Part shown: positions 54,363 through 64,000 of the stretch, piece after piece
Position numbering within the stretch: position 1 is the stretch's first letter
How the letters are laid out: each line of letters begins with the position of its first letter
Assembly: GCA_947471745.1 (NCBI GenBank)
Contig: CANJKZ010000507.1
Coordinates: forward strand, 372,001 to 436,000
DNA length: 64,000 nucleotides
Direction of reading: 5' to 3'
DNA from: Closterium sp. Naga37s-1
Taxonomy: Eukaryota; Streptophyta; Zygnematophyceae; Desmidiales; Closteriaceae
Notes under the pieces: model-generated
The model's database searches: none
The model's input: only the letters and a program-made list of their open reading frames with translations
What the model was told of the DNA's origin: nothing
Made by a program: the position numbers and the translations under genes

Positions 54363-57300
54363 GGCACGCAGGTACACGCACGCACGCACACACATACACG
54401 CGCGCGCGGATACACACACAGAGGGCGGGGGTGGGGAGCGATTGGTGGGGAAAGGGAGGGACAGGCGGGGGGGGTGGGGAGTGAGGGAGTGAGACTGGAG
54501 AAGCTGGGATGAAAAGGCAAGGGAAGGGAAGGAGGGAAGGCGGGAAGGGGGGAAGGAGAGAAGGGGGGAAGGAGGGAAGGAGGGAAGGAGGGAAGGGGGG
54601 AAGGTGGGAAGGAGGGACGGAGGGGAGGGAAGGAGGGAAGGAGGAAATGGGATGGCTGACAACTGTTGCAAGAGACAATTGGCGTGAAATGTTTGATTTC
54701 GTGGCATGCCATGGCAAGCGGGCTCATGGCATGCGTGTAAAAACAGAGTCTGTGTATGGATGGAGCAATGCAATGGAGGGATTGGATATGGATGCATGGA
54801 CAGCACAGACTGGGCATGGATGGACATGGCAAGGGAATGGGTGGAGTCAGATGGTCATGGGTTGGTAGGATCGGGTGGGGATGGGCGTGGATGGGCGTGA
54901 ATGGGTGGAGATGGGTGGGGATGGGCGCAGAGCAGACGCACCTGTTCGTAGAGGGCGTGGAAGGCCTGCTTCACTGGGAGAGCCACGTCTAATGCCACCA
55001 CCTGCCGCCAACACAGGGGCGCACACGGAATAAAAAGGGAGAGCAGGCACATCGTCCCCGGCTCCTAACCGTCTAGACCAATTCGTCGGTCCAAGATCAA
55101 GACCACCACCACCCATTGCCTCCCTGCTCTTCTTCCCTCCTGCCCCCTGCTGCCCCCTGCTGCCCTCTGCTGGTCCCTGCTGGTCCCTGCTGGCCCCTGC
55201 TGCCCCCTGCTGGCCCCACTGTTTCGTCAACTCTCCACACCAAATGTGCACGAGGGTCTGGCTGACCGTTTCCCTAGCAAACCCAAAGAATGCACTATCC
55301 ACAACACAAGCAGGACAACGAGGAGTGCTGAACGCGAAACGCCTAAAAAAAACTCACAAAGGGAACGCCGAGCAGGAGTAACGTACTGCACAGCACACGA
55401 ACTGTCGGCCACACGACAGCACAGCACACCCACCTTGCCTGACTCAGGCAGCAGCTCATACGCCTTGTGCCTCTGCAGGAAGTCCACAAACCGCTGCCGA
55501 GACGACTCCGCATCCGCTGCTGACACCGCCCCCATCGAATCCGCCAGCACCAGCCCCGCTCCCCCCAACCCCCCCACCGCCCCTGCTCCCACCCCCGCCC
55601 CCGCCACCCCCCCTGCTACCATCGCCCCGGTCACCATTCTCCCTGGTTCCCCCCCTACCAGCCCCCCCACCCCGCCTCCCCCCGCGCCCCCCTGCTGCTG
55701 CACTGCCTGCGAGGCAGCTTGCTGGGTGTGGCTGTGCGCGTCTATGTGTGCAGGGGTGTGCTGAGACGCTGTGACTGCTGACGGGCCGAGCCCGATCCCA
55801 TGGTGCGCGTGGCTGTGAGAGTGTGAGTGCTGGTGCGAGTGCCCGCCTCCTCCTCCCCCTCCTCCTGCTCCTCCTCCTCCGCCTGCTGCCCCAGCGCCTG
55901 GGTGGTGGTGGTGCTGGTGCCCTGCTCCTGTCAAGAGATGGTGCTGTGGGTGTGATGTTGTCACCTCAACCCCATCCACATCCATATGCGCGCCCACTCC
56001 TATCCCAAACCCCACTCCGCCCACAACACCCCCTCCTCCCCCGCCTCCTCCGCCCGCTCCCCCTCCTCCTCCCCCACCTCCCCCTCCCGCACCAGCTTCC
56101 CCTACCCCTGCACGCTCTCCCGCGCCTGGCGCAGGTCCGGCCAAGCCGGCAGGTCCGGTGGTGGCAGGGGAGGCGGCAGTGGCAGCGGCGGCGGATGGTG
56201 GGGTGGTGAGATGGGCGTTGGGGTCGGAATCGCGCACGAGCAGCCAGTTGTTGACGTTCCCGAGGGGATCCGGCATGAACGGCTGGGATTCGTCGTGCCG
56301 CCACTCGCCGTCCACAATGAATTTGTACTGGCGGAGGGTTTAAAAACGAGAAACGGGGGAGGAGGGAGGTGGGGATCGAGGTTGGAAGAAGGGATAAATG
56401 GGAGGAGACAGGGGGTGGGGGAAGGGGTTCAGGAGAGGGGAGGAAGGGGATCAAAACAGAGCGGACGGGGAGAATGGGGGAGAATGGGAGATAGAGGGGG
56501 GCAAAGGGGGGAAGAAACGGGGGAGGACGGGAGACGAGAGAGAAGAGGCAGCTAGTGAGGCGGAACGACGGGTGCTGTGAGGAAGAAACACAGTGCCAGC
56601 AGAGTACGGTGGGGAACAAGTAGCAGCAGGTTGGGCACGGGAGTACGGTGGGAAAAGGAGAGAGGGGGGTTTTGGGAGGAGGTGAGAGGGATGGGGTGGA
56701 GGGGGTTGAGAGCGGAGGGGTGGCGGGGTGGCGTGGGGAAGGGGGGAGGGAGGGGTAGTGTTACGAGTTGCTTGTGAGAGATCTCAACGCGCAAGCCACG
56801 CCATGGCACACTGGAAGGAAGGCATGCTCTGCTGCGTGAGGCATGCAGGCAAGTGTCCAACACGCCTTGTTGCTTTGCTGCAGCTGCGGGTTTCTCTCAC
56901 TCACAGCATTGCACAAGGTGGAGGTACAATGAAGGAAGAAAGAAGCAAGTTACCTGGTGGCGAGTCACGAGTCACGTCACGACAGACAGACAGACAGACA
57001 GGCAGGCAACCAGAAGGCGGGCTTCCAGGAGAGACGGTACCGGAAGACAGGTTACATGCAGTTAACCGGGAGTTAATCTACCTGATGGTAACCTGGAGGC
57101 AGGTTACCTGGTGGTAACTGGGAGTCAATCTACCTGGTGGTAACTGGGAGTCAATCTACCTGGTGCTAACTGGGAGTCAATCTACCTGGTGGTAACTGGG
57201 AGTCAATCTACCTGGTGGTAACCGGGCGGCAGGTTCCAGACGACGGCGAAGATGGAGCTGGAGCCCTCAACAGGCGCCATGGGTAGGGTTTCTTGCCACC

Positions 57301-57614
57301 TGCCATAGCAGCAGCAGCGGCAGCAGCGGCGGCGGCAGCGGCAGCAGCAGCAGCAGCAACAGCAGCGGCAGCGGCAGCGGCGGCGGCGGCAGCGGCGGCA
57401 GTGGCAGCAACAGCGCATCCAAGCACAAGATGCACGCGTTAGGATGAGGAAGAGAAGAAACAGAAATGGAGAATCGGGAAAAGGAGGAGGGGGAGTGAGG
57501 GGTGGGAGGGAGAGGGGAGGGGGAAGTTGCAGAGAGGAGCGTAAGACCAACAGAGGAAGCCTGCAACAACAAACAAGCTCGTCAGAAAAAAAACCTCGTT
57601 CCAGTCAATTCCAT
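49910..57614 (-). CDS. SNF4: SNF4-like beta-gamma regulatory subunit of SnRK1 (CBM + CBS domains)
   Basis: Twelve exons in phase on the - strand: 57,595-57,614 (start uncertain); 57,212-57,299; 55,434-56,327; 54,942-55,001; 54,191-54,280; 53,368-53,502; 52,817-53,024; 52,323-52,496; 51,788-51,851; 50,804-50,873; 50,284-50,404; 49,910-50,001. The product is about 671 aa. The glycogen-binding/AMPK-beta module shows [30 protein letters not shown] and [12 protein letters not shown] repeats follow: [93 protein letters not shown], and the C-terminal [14 protein letters not shown]. This is the plant-specific fusion that regulates SnRK1 energy signalling. A ~230-residue Gly/Ala/His-rich insertion sits between CBM and CBS1 in the 55,434-56,327 exon. 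The first strand of the CBM is not found, so an upstream exon may be missing. Confidence 0.9.
50438..50503 (-). repeat. 22-bp repeat near the acceptor of the 50,404 exon
   Basis: Three to four copies of GGTAGGGAATGGAAGCAGAG lie in the intron just upstream (transcript sense) of that exon. Confidence 0.8.
50878..51008. repeat. (CA)n/(CACG)n microsatellite in an SNF4 intron
   Basis: Alternating purine-pyrimidine ACAC/ACGC runs begin about 5 bp upstream (transcript sense) of the exon at 50,804-50,873. Z-DNA-prone composition. Confidence 0.85.
51446..51768. repeat. (GGGA)n, about 320 bp, in an SNF4 intron
   Basis: About 80 tandem GGGA units with one CGGGCGGG interruption near 51,594. The transcript strand reads (TCCC)n. 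It lies about 20 bp from the exon at 51,788. Confidence 0.97.
52214..52311. repeat. (AGC)n-type repeat in an SNF4 intron
   Basis: AGCAGC/AGAAGC triplets begin about 12 bp past the donor of the exon ending at 52,323. Related GC(A/G) triplets at 57,307-57,415 lie just before the acceptor of the 57,299 exon. Confidence 0.85.
53582..53629 (-). repeat. Upstream copy of the 53,502 exon start (SNF4)
   Basis: On the - strand CAG is followed by CTGCACAGCAACAGCGCGTC and then an acidic LSEEQL continuation, matching the true exon's [13 protein letters not shown]; offset 127 bp. The copy diverges after about 45 bp. Confidence 0.8.
54020..54055 (-). repeat. Downstream copy of the 54,191 exon end (SNF4)
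   Basis: The + strand CAGGGTGGGGACGGAGATGA repeats CTGGGTGAGGATGGAGATGA at the exon's donor end, offset 167 bp. Flanking intron (ACTTGAGCAGTGCAATG-type) is duplicated with it at 53,878 and 54,067. Confidence 0.7.
54309..54362. repeat. (CA)n microsatellite beside the 54,280 acceptor
   Basis: About 25 CA dinucleotides on the + strand ((TG)n on the transcript) start about 30 bp before the exon at 54,191-54,280. Confidence 0.9.
57060..57214 (-). repeat. 26-bp array that repeats a splice-donor junction (SNF4 second exon)
   Basis: On the - strand the true junction reads TACCACCAG|GTAGATTGAC. The 26-bp unit around TTACCACCAGGTAGATTGAC recurs about five more times downstream, each keeping CACCAGGTAGATT (one copy reads CACCAG as AGCACCAG). 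Several identical candidate donors therefore lie in tandem. Confidence 0.88.
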
Positions 57615-59826
57615 CCATGAGAACCAGAGACGTCCCGGGTGCGAACACGCGCGGACGAGCTCTCTTCCCAGCTCGTGGCCGGGCCCGGAGCTGGCCTGTT
57701 CTAGGAATGACCGCTCTGATGCGGAATGCTGGGCAGAGGGCAGCACGCGAACTTCGTGTCTGTATGATTTTGAAATTGTATAGCTGTTTATCAGTGTAAC
57801 GTTGTAACTTTCGTGGCTTCGTACGAAGTCGAAATGCGAGCTAGTCGCGCCGGAGGGGGTGCAGGGAGCAGGTAAGTGGAAATCAGGAGCTCTTTCGCCC
57901 CTGTGACGCCATAAGCGGCAATACCCGCGTACCGGAACCAGAGAAATGGAGAAACTAACAACAGCAAAACACTCGGACTTGGCGAGCGAGATTGCACGGC
58001 ATCCGTTGCCCGCAATGCAGGCGAATCCAGAAGCAAGCCACGAGTAGCCTAGCCGTGACCGCCTAGTCTATCCGAGACGAACTAACCTAGGCGCGACCCA
58101 ATAGCCTAATCCACTCCTTAACTTGACCGTTCCGCCGGAGGCGAGCGGCTACTAGAGCTAATGTGACAAAGTAAGTCGACAGAGAACGAGAGAACGAGAC
58201 GTGGCGGGAGTTGATACAACAGGCAATCGCGAATGGAAACCTAGAGAATGGCGATGTCGGAAATCACGGCTCCGTGAACACGTGTCCTATCGTGCGCACT
58301 TCGAGGCGCATTCAGAGGTGAACGCTACAGACATGCCTCCCCGGTCGTTCGCATGACGCTAACTCGAACGGAACCCACCAAAAACTAGAGCCGTTTCGTT
58401 GCCTGCACGCGTCGTTCCCTGATGCTTTGTCGTCGAAACCTTACAATTACCTTAACGCCTTGTTTTCTGCTGCCTCATACCCATCACAACTCTTCGTCAC
58501 ATTACGGCTTTGTCGTTCGGCACCGCTCGTTTCGAGAGTGAAACGTCGACGTACCGTTGAGTCGACTATAAACTCGCTCGCTTTAAGAGTTAACCATCGA
58601 CGTACCGTGTAAACGACCCGCATAGATGCACGTGTCGCCCCCCATGCGGCCACACGAAGCGAGTGGGAACGAGCGTCGATGCCGCGCCGGCATCCGCGGC
58701 GCCGGGAAACATGCTTCGATGCGCGGCTCCTACGTACGCGCACTGGCGGTCAAATCGCTATAACGGGAGTTGGAAGCACAATGCGAGTACTGAAGTGGGT
58801 TGAAAGCGATTGAGTAGAGGCTGGCGAAAGTAAGCGTGTTCGAACAGTAATGCTGTAGTAGGCTGTGCGACCAGGCGTCGCGATAGAGCGAGTGAGACAC
58901 GGAGCAGATGCAGGAAACCGCGCGTCGGTTGTACAGGTTATAGGCGATGGGAACGAGGAAAACTAGGTTCTGTTAGGGCTAATCGCTTGACTTGTTTCTC
59001 CTAAGATGACGTGGCTCTGTCAGGTCTATCTGCTATGACCTTGCTTCTAAGTGCTGACGTGGCTCCGAGCCTCCGACCCAAGATATCGGGTTTAGGTGGA
59101 GGAAGGGTCACAAGCTGGGAGGAGTTGAGTGAGGGGGATCAGCTCGGTCGCTCACTCGCTGGGTCTACGGTTTTGTAAATGGTAACACGACCACTTATAC
59201 ATACTCACTTACACGCTATAAGGATGTCATAAATAAAATACACATATAGGTCCACATTTCATCATACCAAATTCTTTCCGGGCTTTAAAGTGGTTCATTA
59301 CCAAATTCTTTTCCATTACTTGAAAATACCAGTCCTGCACAACTGATGATTGGAACCCAAAATGTGAGTCAGGGTACATGCGACATACTATAACTAGGTA
59401 GCATCATGTCAGGGTCATGCTAAACTCTGCACTTTCAGTAACAAAAAAACCAGAGGAACAGATGGAATATACAAGATGAAGAAAAGCACCAGCCTGCGAA
59501 GCAGGCCAAGCTTTCTTTTGCCGGCAAAAGACTAAAGAGCCCTTGCTCCCTTGTCCACAATGACATGTGGCTTACTTCACTTCACATGGCGAAACTTCCT
59601 GGCTTGGGTCCTGCAAGGTCGCTCCCACTGCAGGCATTGCAAGTGAAGAGGGGGGGAAGGGCAGGAGTTTGGAAAGGACACCTGCAACCAGAACATCTTG
59701 CAGACACCTGCTTAGGACAGCATGGCATGACAGAGCACAAGACGGAGCATACAACAGCTCATCACATTCCATTGCACAGAACATCATGTCATGGGTGTGG
59801 TGGGTGCGGTGTGTGTGGGAGCATGC
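57615..59826. other. Intergenic region between SNF4 and the Ntn-hydrolase-like gene
   Basis: 2.2 kb between the SNF4 5' end and the 3' end of the next gene; both are - strand. It probably holds the SNF4 leader/promoter, possibly a missing first coding exon, and the 3' untranslated end of the neighbour (59,460-59,826). CGACGTACCGT occurs twice (about 58,546 and 58,598). No further gene is supported. Confidence 0.5.
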
Positions 59827-62800
59827 TCACCTGCTGACCCTGAACATGGTGGCACAGGGCATGGGCACGCTCACATCCATCTCCTCCGTCTCCTCCCCCT
59901 CCATGTAGCTGCTCAGGGGGGAACGGACGGATGGGTGAGGAACTCAGTGTGAGAACACAGAAAGGTGCGTTGTCCACATTGAGACATTGAATCATGGAGG
60001 TTGCTGGGATCGATACTCAGAGGAGAATGGAGGGAAGGGTGGTGCCACTACTGGGAAACATAGCAGCTCTTAGCACAGCAGCCGCAGGGGGGCAAACCAC
60101 TCTTCAACTGCCTTAGAAGATAGACACTTGGCAAGCTCGAGGCAGAGGGGCCCGTGCTCACATGAAGCGGTTCAAGAAAAAAACGCAAACCAGGTGGAGT
60201 TTGTCGTACCTGTGCAAGGAGCCGATGGTTTCATCCCACTTCTTCTCGTAGAAAAACCCTGCCGGGAACTCGCGGAGCTCTAGACCATGGGCAGTGGACG
60301 ACACACCCGCAGCAGCAGCAGCAGCAATGAGAGGAGGAGGAGGAAGGGAATCAGGAGCATCAGGAGCATCAGGAGCATCAGGAGCATCGGCAGCGGCATC
60401 GGTGGCTTCTGCAGGGGGGTGTGTGGCATTTTCAGGGATGGAAGTGGGAGCAGCGCTCCACGTGCAAAAGAGCAAGTCGGCTGATGGTGACAGGCAGGCA
60501 GGGGGGGGAGTGGATGGTAGGGGGGGAAGGGAGGGGGGGAAGGGAGGGGGGGACAGAGGGAGCGGAGGAGGGGTTAACTTGAGCCACCAGGAATTGCCAA
60601 GTGCAACATGTGTAGAGACGGGCTCTGATCTGAGAGGAATGAAGCAGAGGACGTATGGGAAGGAGGAGAGGCAGCGGCCATGGGTTGCAGGACGTATGCC
60701 CTTGGGATTGTAACAAGGGCGACACGACAAACGCAGAAACAAGCGTAACAGCAGTTTTCGAGTCACGTGCTCAGCTTGCAGAAATGCATGCGTTGCTTGT
60801 GAGATTTCTCCAGAGCGACCATGTATCGGAATGACTGCCAGTGCATGATAAGCGACCGACGGCCAGCCGCGGATCCGAAACAGCAGACGGGAGACGAGCG
60901 ACGGGCGAAGGGAGTCAGCAGACGGCACACACACCTTGCTGCACGGAGGCCCAGAAGAGTGGTGCGCCGTGGTGCGAGTCCCTGGCAGCCAGCACGTACT
61001 GACTGGCGTCGTCAAACAGACAGAAGGCCCATGAGCCCTGTGGTGCGCGAAGGGAGAGAGCGTGGGAGAGGGAGCGAAGGGAAAGGGAGAGAAGGAGGGG
61101 CGGGAGGGAGAAGAGAGAAAAAGACAGGGAAAGAGAGGGAATGGTGGAGAGGAGATGCGGCACGAGAAACAGGAGGATTCAATCTTATATAATAGGCGAT
61201 ATGACAGGGAAGCAGAGGAGCAAAGGAGCCGGGGGGGCAGGGAAGCAGGAGAGTAGGAGAGCAGGAGAGCTAGGGGAGCAAGGGGAGCAAGGGGAGCAAG
61301 GGGAGCAGGAAGGCGCACCTGCAGCGAGGCGAGGCATGTCTGGGGCTGCGACGAGTAGTCGCCATACGCGTCTGAGAAGCCCTGTTGTGTTTCGCCCCGC
61401 GCGTTGCGGCGCAATGGAGGGAAGGGTGGGGCGCGGGACAGCGGGAACACGGGGGACGAGCAGTGAGCACGGGGGCGCGTTGCATTGCGAGGAGGTGGAG
61501 GAAGGGGAGGAGGGGTGTATGGACCGCGGGAATCAGATAAGACGGGGGTAACGTGGAAATTGGGGAAATCGAAAAAAAAAACTTAGAAAATTTACTAAAA
61601 CTGGAAATTTAAAACTTAGAGACTTGGTGTGGAGCAACGTTGCGTCTGAAACGACACCGCGATGAACGAAGTATGTACACAAAACGGACAAACGAAGCAT
61701 CCGAGATGCGAGATGGATCAGAGATGCGCGGAACGTATGGCACGGCGTGCTCGACCCATGCCTTCCACGACACGAGGTACTCACGGGCACCCCACCTCAC
61801 GCCTCCCCACCGCTATCCACCACCACCCACCGCAACTCCCGCACTCTTCCCCTCGCATCTCCCAGCACATACACCCCCGACCCGCCCCCCCACGCCACAC
61901 CCCCGACCCCCCGCCCGCGTGCAAACCCTCGGCCTGCCCCCCGCGCGCACACCCCTGCCCCGCCCCCCGCGCACCTTCCAGTAGAGCTCGGCGAGTAGCT
62001 GCGCGGAGGAGGCGGAGAAGGCGAGCAGCGAGTCGGGGCGGTCGGGCTTGGGCAGGCTGTACAGCTCGCGCACCTCGTCCTCGTTGTCTGCGCGCGCGGG
62101 GGGGAAGGGGGGGGCGAAGAGTGGGGGGGGGGGGGGGGGGGGGTGGAGGGGGAGAGAAAAGGGGGGCGGGGACGGGGAAGGGGGAGGGGAAAAGGAAGGG
62201 AATGGGGAAGGGAAGGTGGGGAAGGAACACGGAGAGTTAGCTGGGAAGACGCGCGGGGAAGTGAGGACGGGAGAGGCGGGGGTAAGCAGAAGGAAACACG
62301 CGGGGAATCCGAGGAGATGTTCGCGGGGGGCATTCATTTGAGCGGACTCAATAGATGCGCGCATGCAAACGGGGGGGGGGGAACGTGTGGGCCAGAGAAC
62401 GAATGACGCGTGTTGGTGGAGGGGGCGGGGAGGGGAGGGGAGGGGGAAGGACGGGAGCTGCAACAGCGTTGTGCGCGGTCGACAGGGCAATGCGGCGAAA
62501 GAGGGGGAGGGGCAGTGCGTGTGTTTAGAAAACAGCATTGGAAATGCGGGTGAGGCGAGGTGAGGAGAGCTCACCAATGCTGCCGTGCAGAACCACGAAA
62601 ACGCGCCCACCGTTCCTGCGCGGAGGGAGAAGTGGGTGGGGAGGGGGCGAAGGGAGCAAAGGAGAGAATACGGAGGTGAGATCAGGGTGGGAAATGGATC
62701 AATGGTCGTTCGAAGCGTAATGATAAGTGGCTATGCGGCAGAACAGCAAGCGACGGCCTTGCGACGAGCACGGCACCACTCACTCAGGAGCGCGGTGCTC

Positions 62801-63342
62801 GGCCCAGCTGACACGTGGATGGTTCTGAATGGTCCCGAACGCGGCGCCGTCGAGAATGTGCTTCTCCACGTGGCTCTTCCATTCCAGCGGCAGGCTGTCC
62901 TTCACGCGCGCCAAGTCAGCGCGCACCACATCGTCCACTGAGCTCCTGCTACGTGTACAACCCGGCGCGTGGCAGAGACAGGACATAACAGAGACGCGTG
63001 AGAATCCGAAAGATAACCGAACGGGGCAGTGTGTACGACATACGGGTACGTGAAAGAAAGATGGGTGCGGGACAAGAAGAGGAAACGCTCGTAGACGAAA
63101 CATAGTAGCGTGAGCGTCACGGAAAAGGAAAGAAAGTGAGGTGGGTGGTGTGCGGTTGGGGTGGGTGTTGTATGGTTGAAATGGACGGACGGTACCGTGG
63201 CGGGGCATCCCCGGAGCGCGGGAGGCGGAAGGAGAAGCTGCGGGAGGAGCGGCGGAGTGGGTTTGACCCACCTCTCTAGCGCGCTCGGCGGAGGCCCGCC
63301 CGGCAGCTGCGGAGAGTGGATGCGGTCGAAGATGGAAAACAT
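59827..63342 (-). CDS. Class II glutamine-amidotransferase-like (Ntn fold) protein, TSJT1/DUF3700-like
   Basis: Eight exons in phase on the - strand: 63,272-63,342; 62,784-62,945; 62,575-62,615; 61,975-62,087; 61,319-61,381; 60,935-61,037; 60,210-60,480; 59,827-59,908. About 301 residues. The central order resembles GATase class II: NGGRVFVVLHGSIDNEDEV, LLAELYWKGFSDAYGDYS, then GSWAFCLFDDASQYVLAARD and GAPLFW, the hallmark strand-turn of this fold. ELREFPAGFFYE follows. The protein begins MFSIFDR, so the catalytic Cys2 of true glutaminases is absent, as in plant aluminium-induced/TSJT1-like stress proteins of unknown activity. A low-complexity Asp/Ala/Pro segment (about 60,290-60,420) interrupts the fold. 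I recognise the fold with fair confidence but not the precise subfamily. No exon duplicates are seen, unlike its three neighbours. Confidence 0.72.
62126..62142. repeat. Poly-G run in an intron of the Ntn-hydrolase-like gene
   Basis: A run of about 17 G within G-rich intron sequence (C-rich on the transcript strand). Homopolymers of this length are assembly-sensitive. Confidence 0.8.
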
Positions 63343-64000
63343 GGCGCACGGCGGAACGGCAGAGGCGGAGAGGGGATGAGGAGGGCGGGCGGAGGAGCGC
63401 GCGGAGAAGACAGGGGAAAACGCGCGTGAGGAGACGGGCCGGGGAAAGTGTGTGAAGGGGAGTTGCACGAGAGAGTGAGTAGCGGGCGTCGTGCCCTATC
63501 GGTCCGCAAGCACGGAACCAGCGCGGTCGACGCAAGGTTTAGGTTAGCTCAGCGGGAGTCACGGGAAGAGACTAGGATTGACGGATAGATGAGAAATGTG
63601 GGGCGAGAAGACGTCACGCGAGATAAGAAAGCGTGCGAAATTCTATGGCAGGATGCAGTGGAAACGCTGTATGTGCGAATCTTTTTCGGTTTAGACGACG
63701 CTGTTGAAAAAAGGCAAAAAACGAGAAGGAGAACGACGAGATGTCAACGAGGTGAACACGGGCCAATAGCGTAAGCTGAACTAATAAGTAGCCAAGAAAT
63801 TGGGTGTCAGGATGAGCCGACTAATAAGGAGGAGCAAGCTCAGCTTGGAAGTTGGCGGGGCGGGGTGCGGCTCGTCGGGGAATGCTCCAGCGCAGGAGAT
63901 TCCGGGGAAGGAAGGGGACGGGGAAAGGGCAGGCGGGCGTTGGCTCGGGTCAGGAGATGCGGTGCGAGGCGGGAAAATCTCCGCTGCTGCAGGTGAGTAC
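63343..64000. other. Upstream region of the Ntn-hydrolase-like gene, possible start of a + strand transcript
   Basis: GC-rich promoter-side DNA with no complete gene. The window ends CTGCTGCAGGTGAGTAC, a perfect CAG|GTGAGT donor on the + strand, so a 5' exon of a divergent gene may end at about 63,990. No start codon or family can be assigned. Confidence 0.3.

Noticed and set aside
1-64000. tRNA, rRNA or other structured RNA genes
   Set aside because: I looked for cloverleaf-type arms and conserved tRNA boxes and saw none that I could support; the only tRNA-related sequences are primer-binding sites.

Overview
The window looks like nuclear DNA of a streptophyte (a charophyte alga or early-diverging land plant). 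The host genes are Viridiplantae types: a receptor-like cytoplasmic kinase, a class II trehalose-6-phosphate synthase (TPS), and a carbohydrate-binding plus CBS-domain SNF1/SnRK1 subunit. They are split by many short introns that are GC-rich and pyrimidine-biased on the coding strand. The species cannot be fixed from sequence alone; a zygnematophyte such as Closterium is a guess.

Positions 1-30,803 are one nested transposon stack. I resolved it from target-site duplications (TSDs), primer-binding sites and LTR ends. Element B (Ty1/copia, + strand) is the outermost host. Copia A (1-5,795) sits inside B. Copia C (8,121-30,791, - strand, TSD CCTAC) sits in B's 3' LTR. Copia D (8,153-16,659, - strand, TSD AGGTC) sits in C's 3' LTR. 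Copia E (16,977-23,760, - strand, TSD CGAGG) sits in C's 3' non-coding end. A 1.63-kb TRIM-like non-autonomous LTR element F (8,273-9,906, TSD ATAGC) sits in D's LTR. MITE G (17,489-17,902, TSD TTAA) sits in E's LTR, and MITE H (29,931-30,452, TSD TAA) sits in C's 5' part. All the copia elements are fossils.

Positions 30,804-64,000 are genic. The genes are: an RLCK-type kinase-fold gene that lacks both catalytic aspartates (31,798-35,136, +, 5 exons); a 13-exon class II TPS/TPP gene (37,044-48,777, +); a 12-exon SNF4-like beta-gamma subunit gene of SnRK1 (49,910-57,614, -); and an 8-exon Ntn/class II glutamine-amidotransferase-like gene (59,827-63,342, -). TPS and SNF4 are convergent neighbours about 1.1 kb apart. 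Both belong to the trehalose-6-phosphate/SnRK1 sugar-sensing axis. All four exon models were built by hand and stay in phase from start to stop, except that the SNF4 5' end is uncertain.

The most unusual signal is a set of about 20 'exon echoes' in three of the four genes. These are extra partial copies of exon ends carried with their splice site and adjoining intron, always on the intron side of the true exon. Repeat spacing is mostly 115-175 bp, with two at 290 bp. One pair of echoes in the kinase gene keeps the catalytic Asp codons that the expected exons have lost. Introns also carry many micro- and minisatellites, often starting at the splice donor, and a scattered palindrome around GAGTCGACTC.
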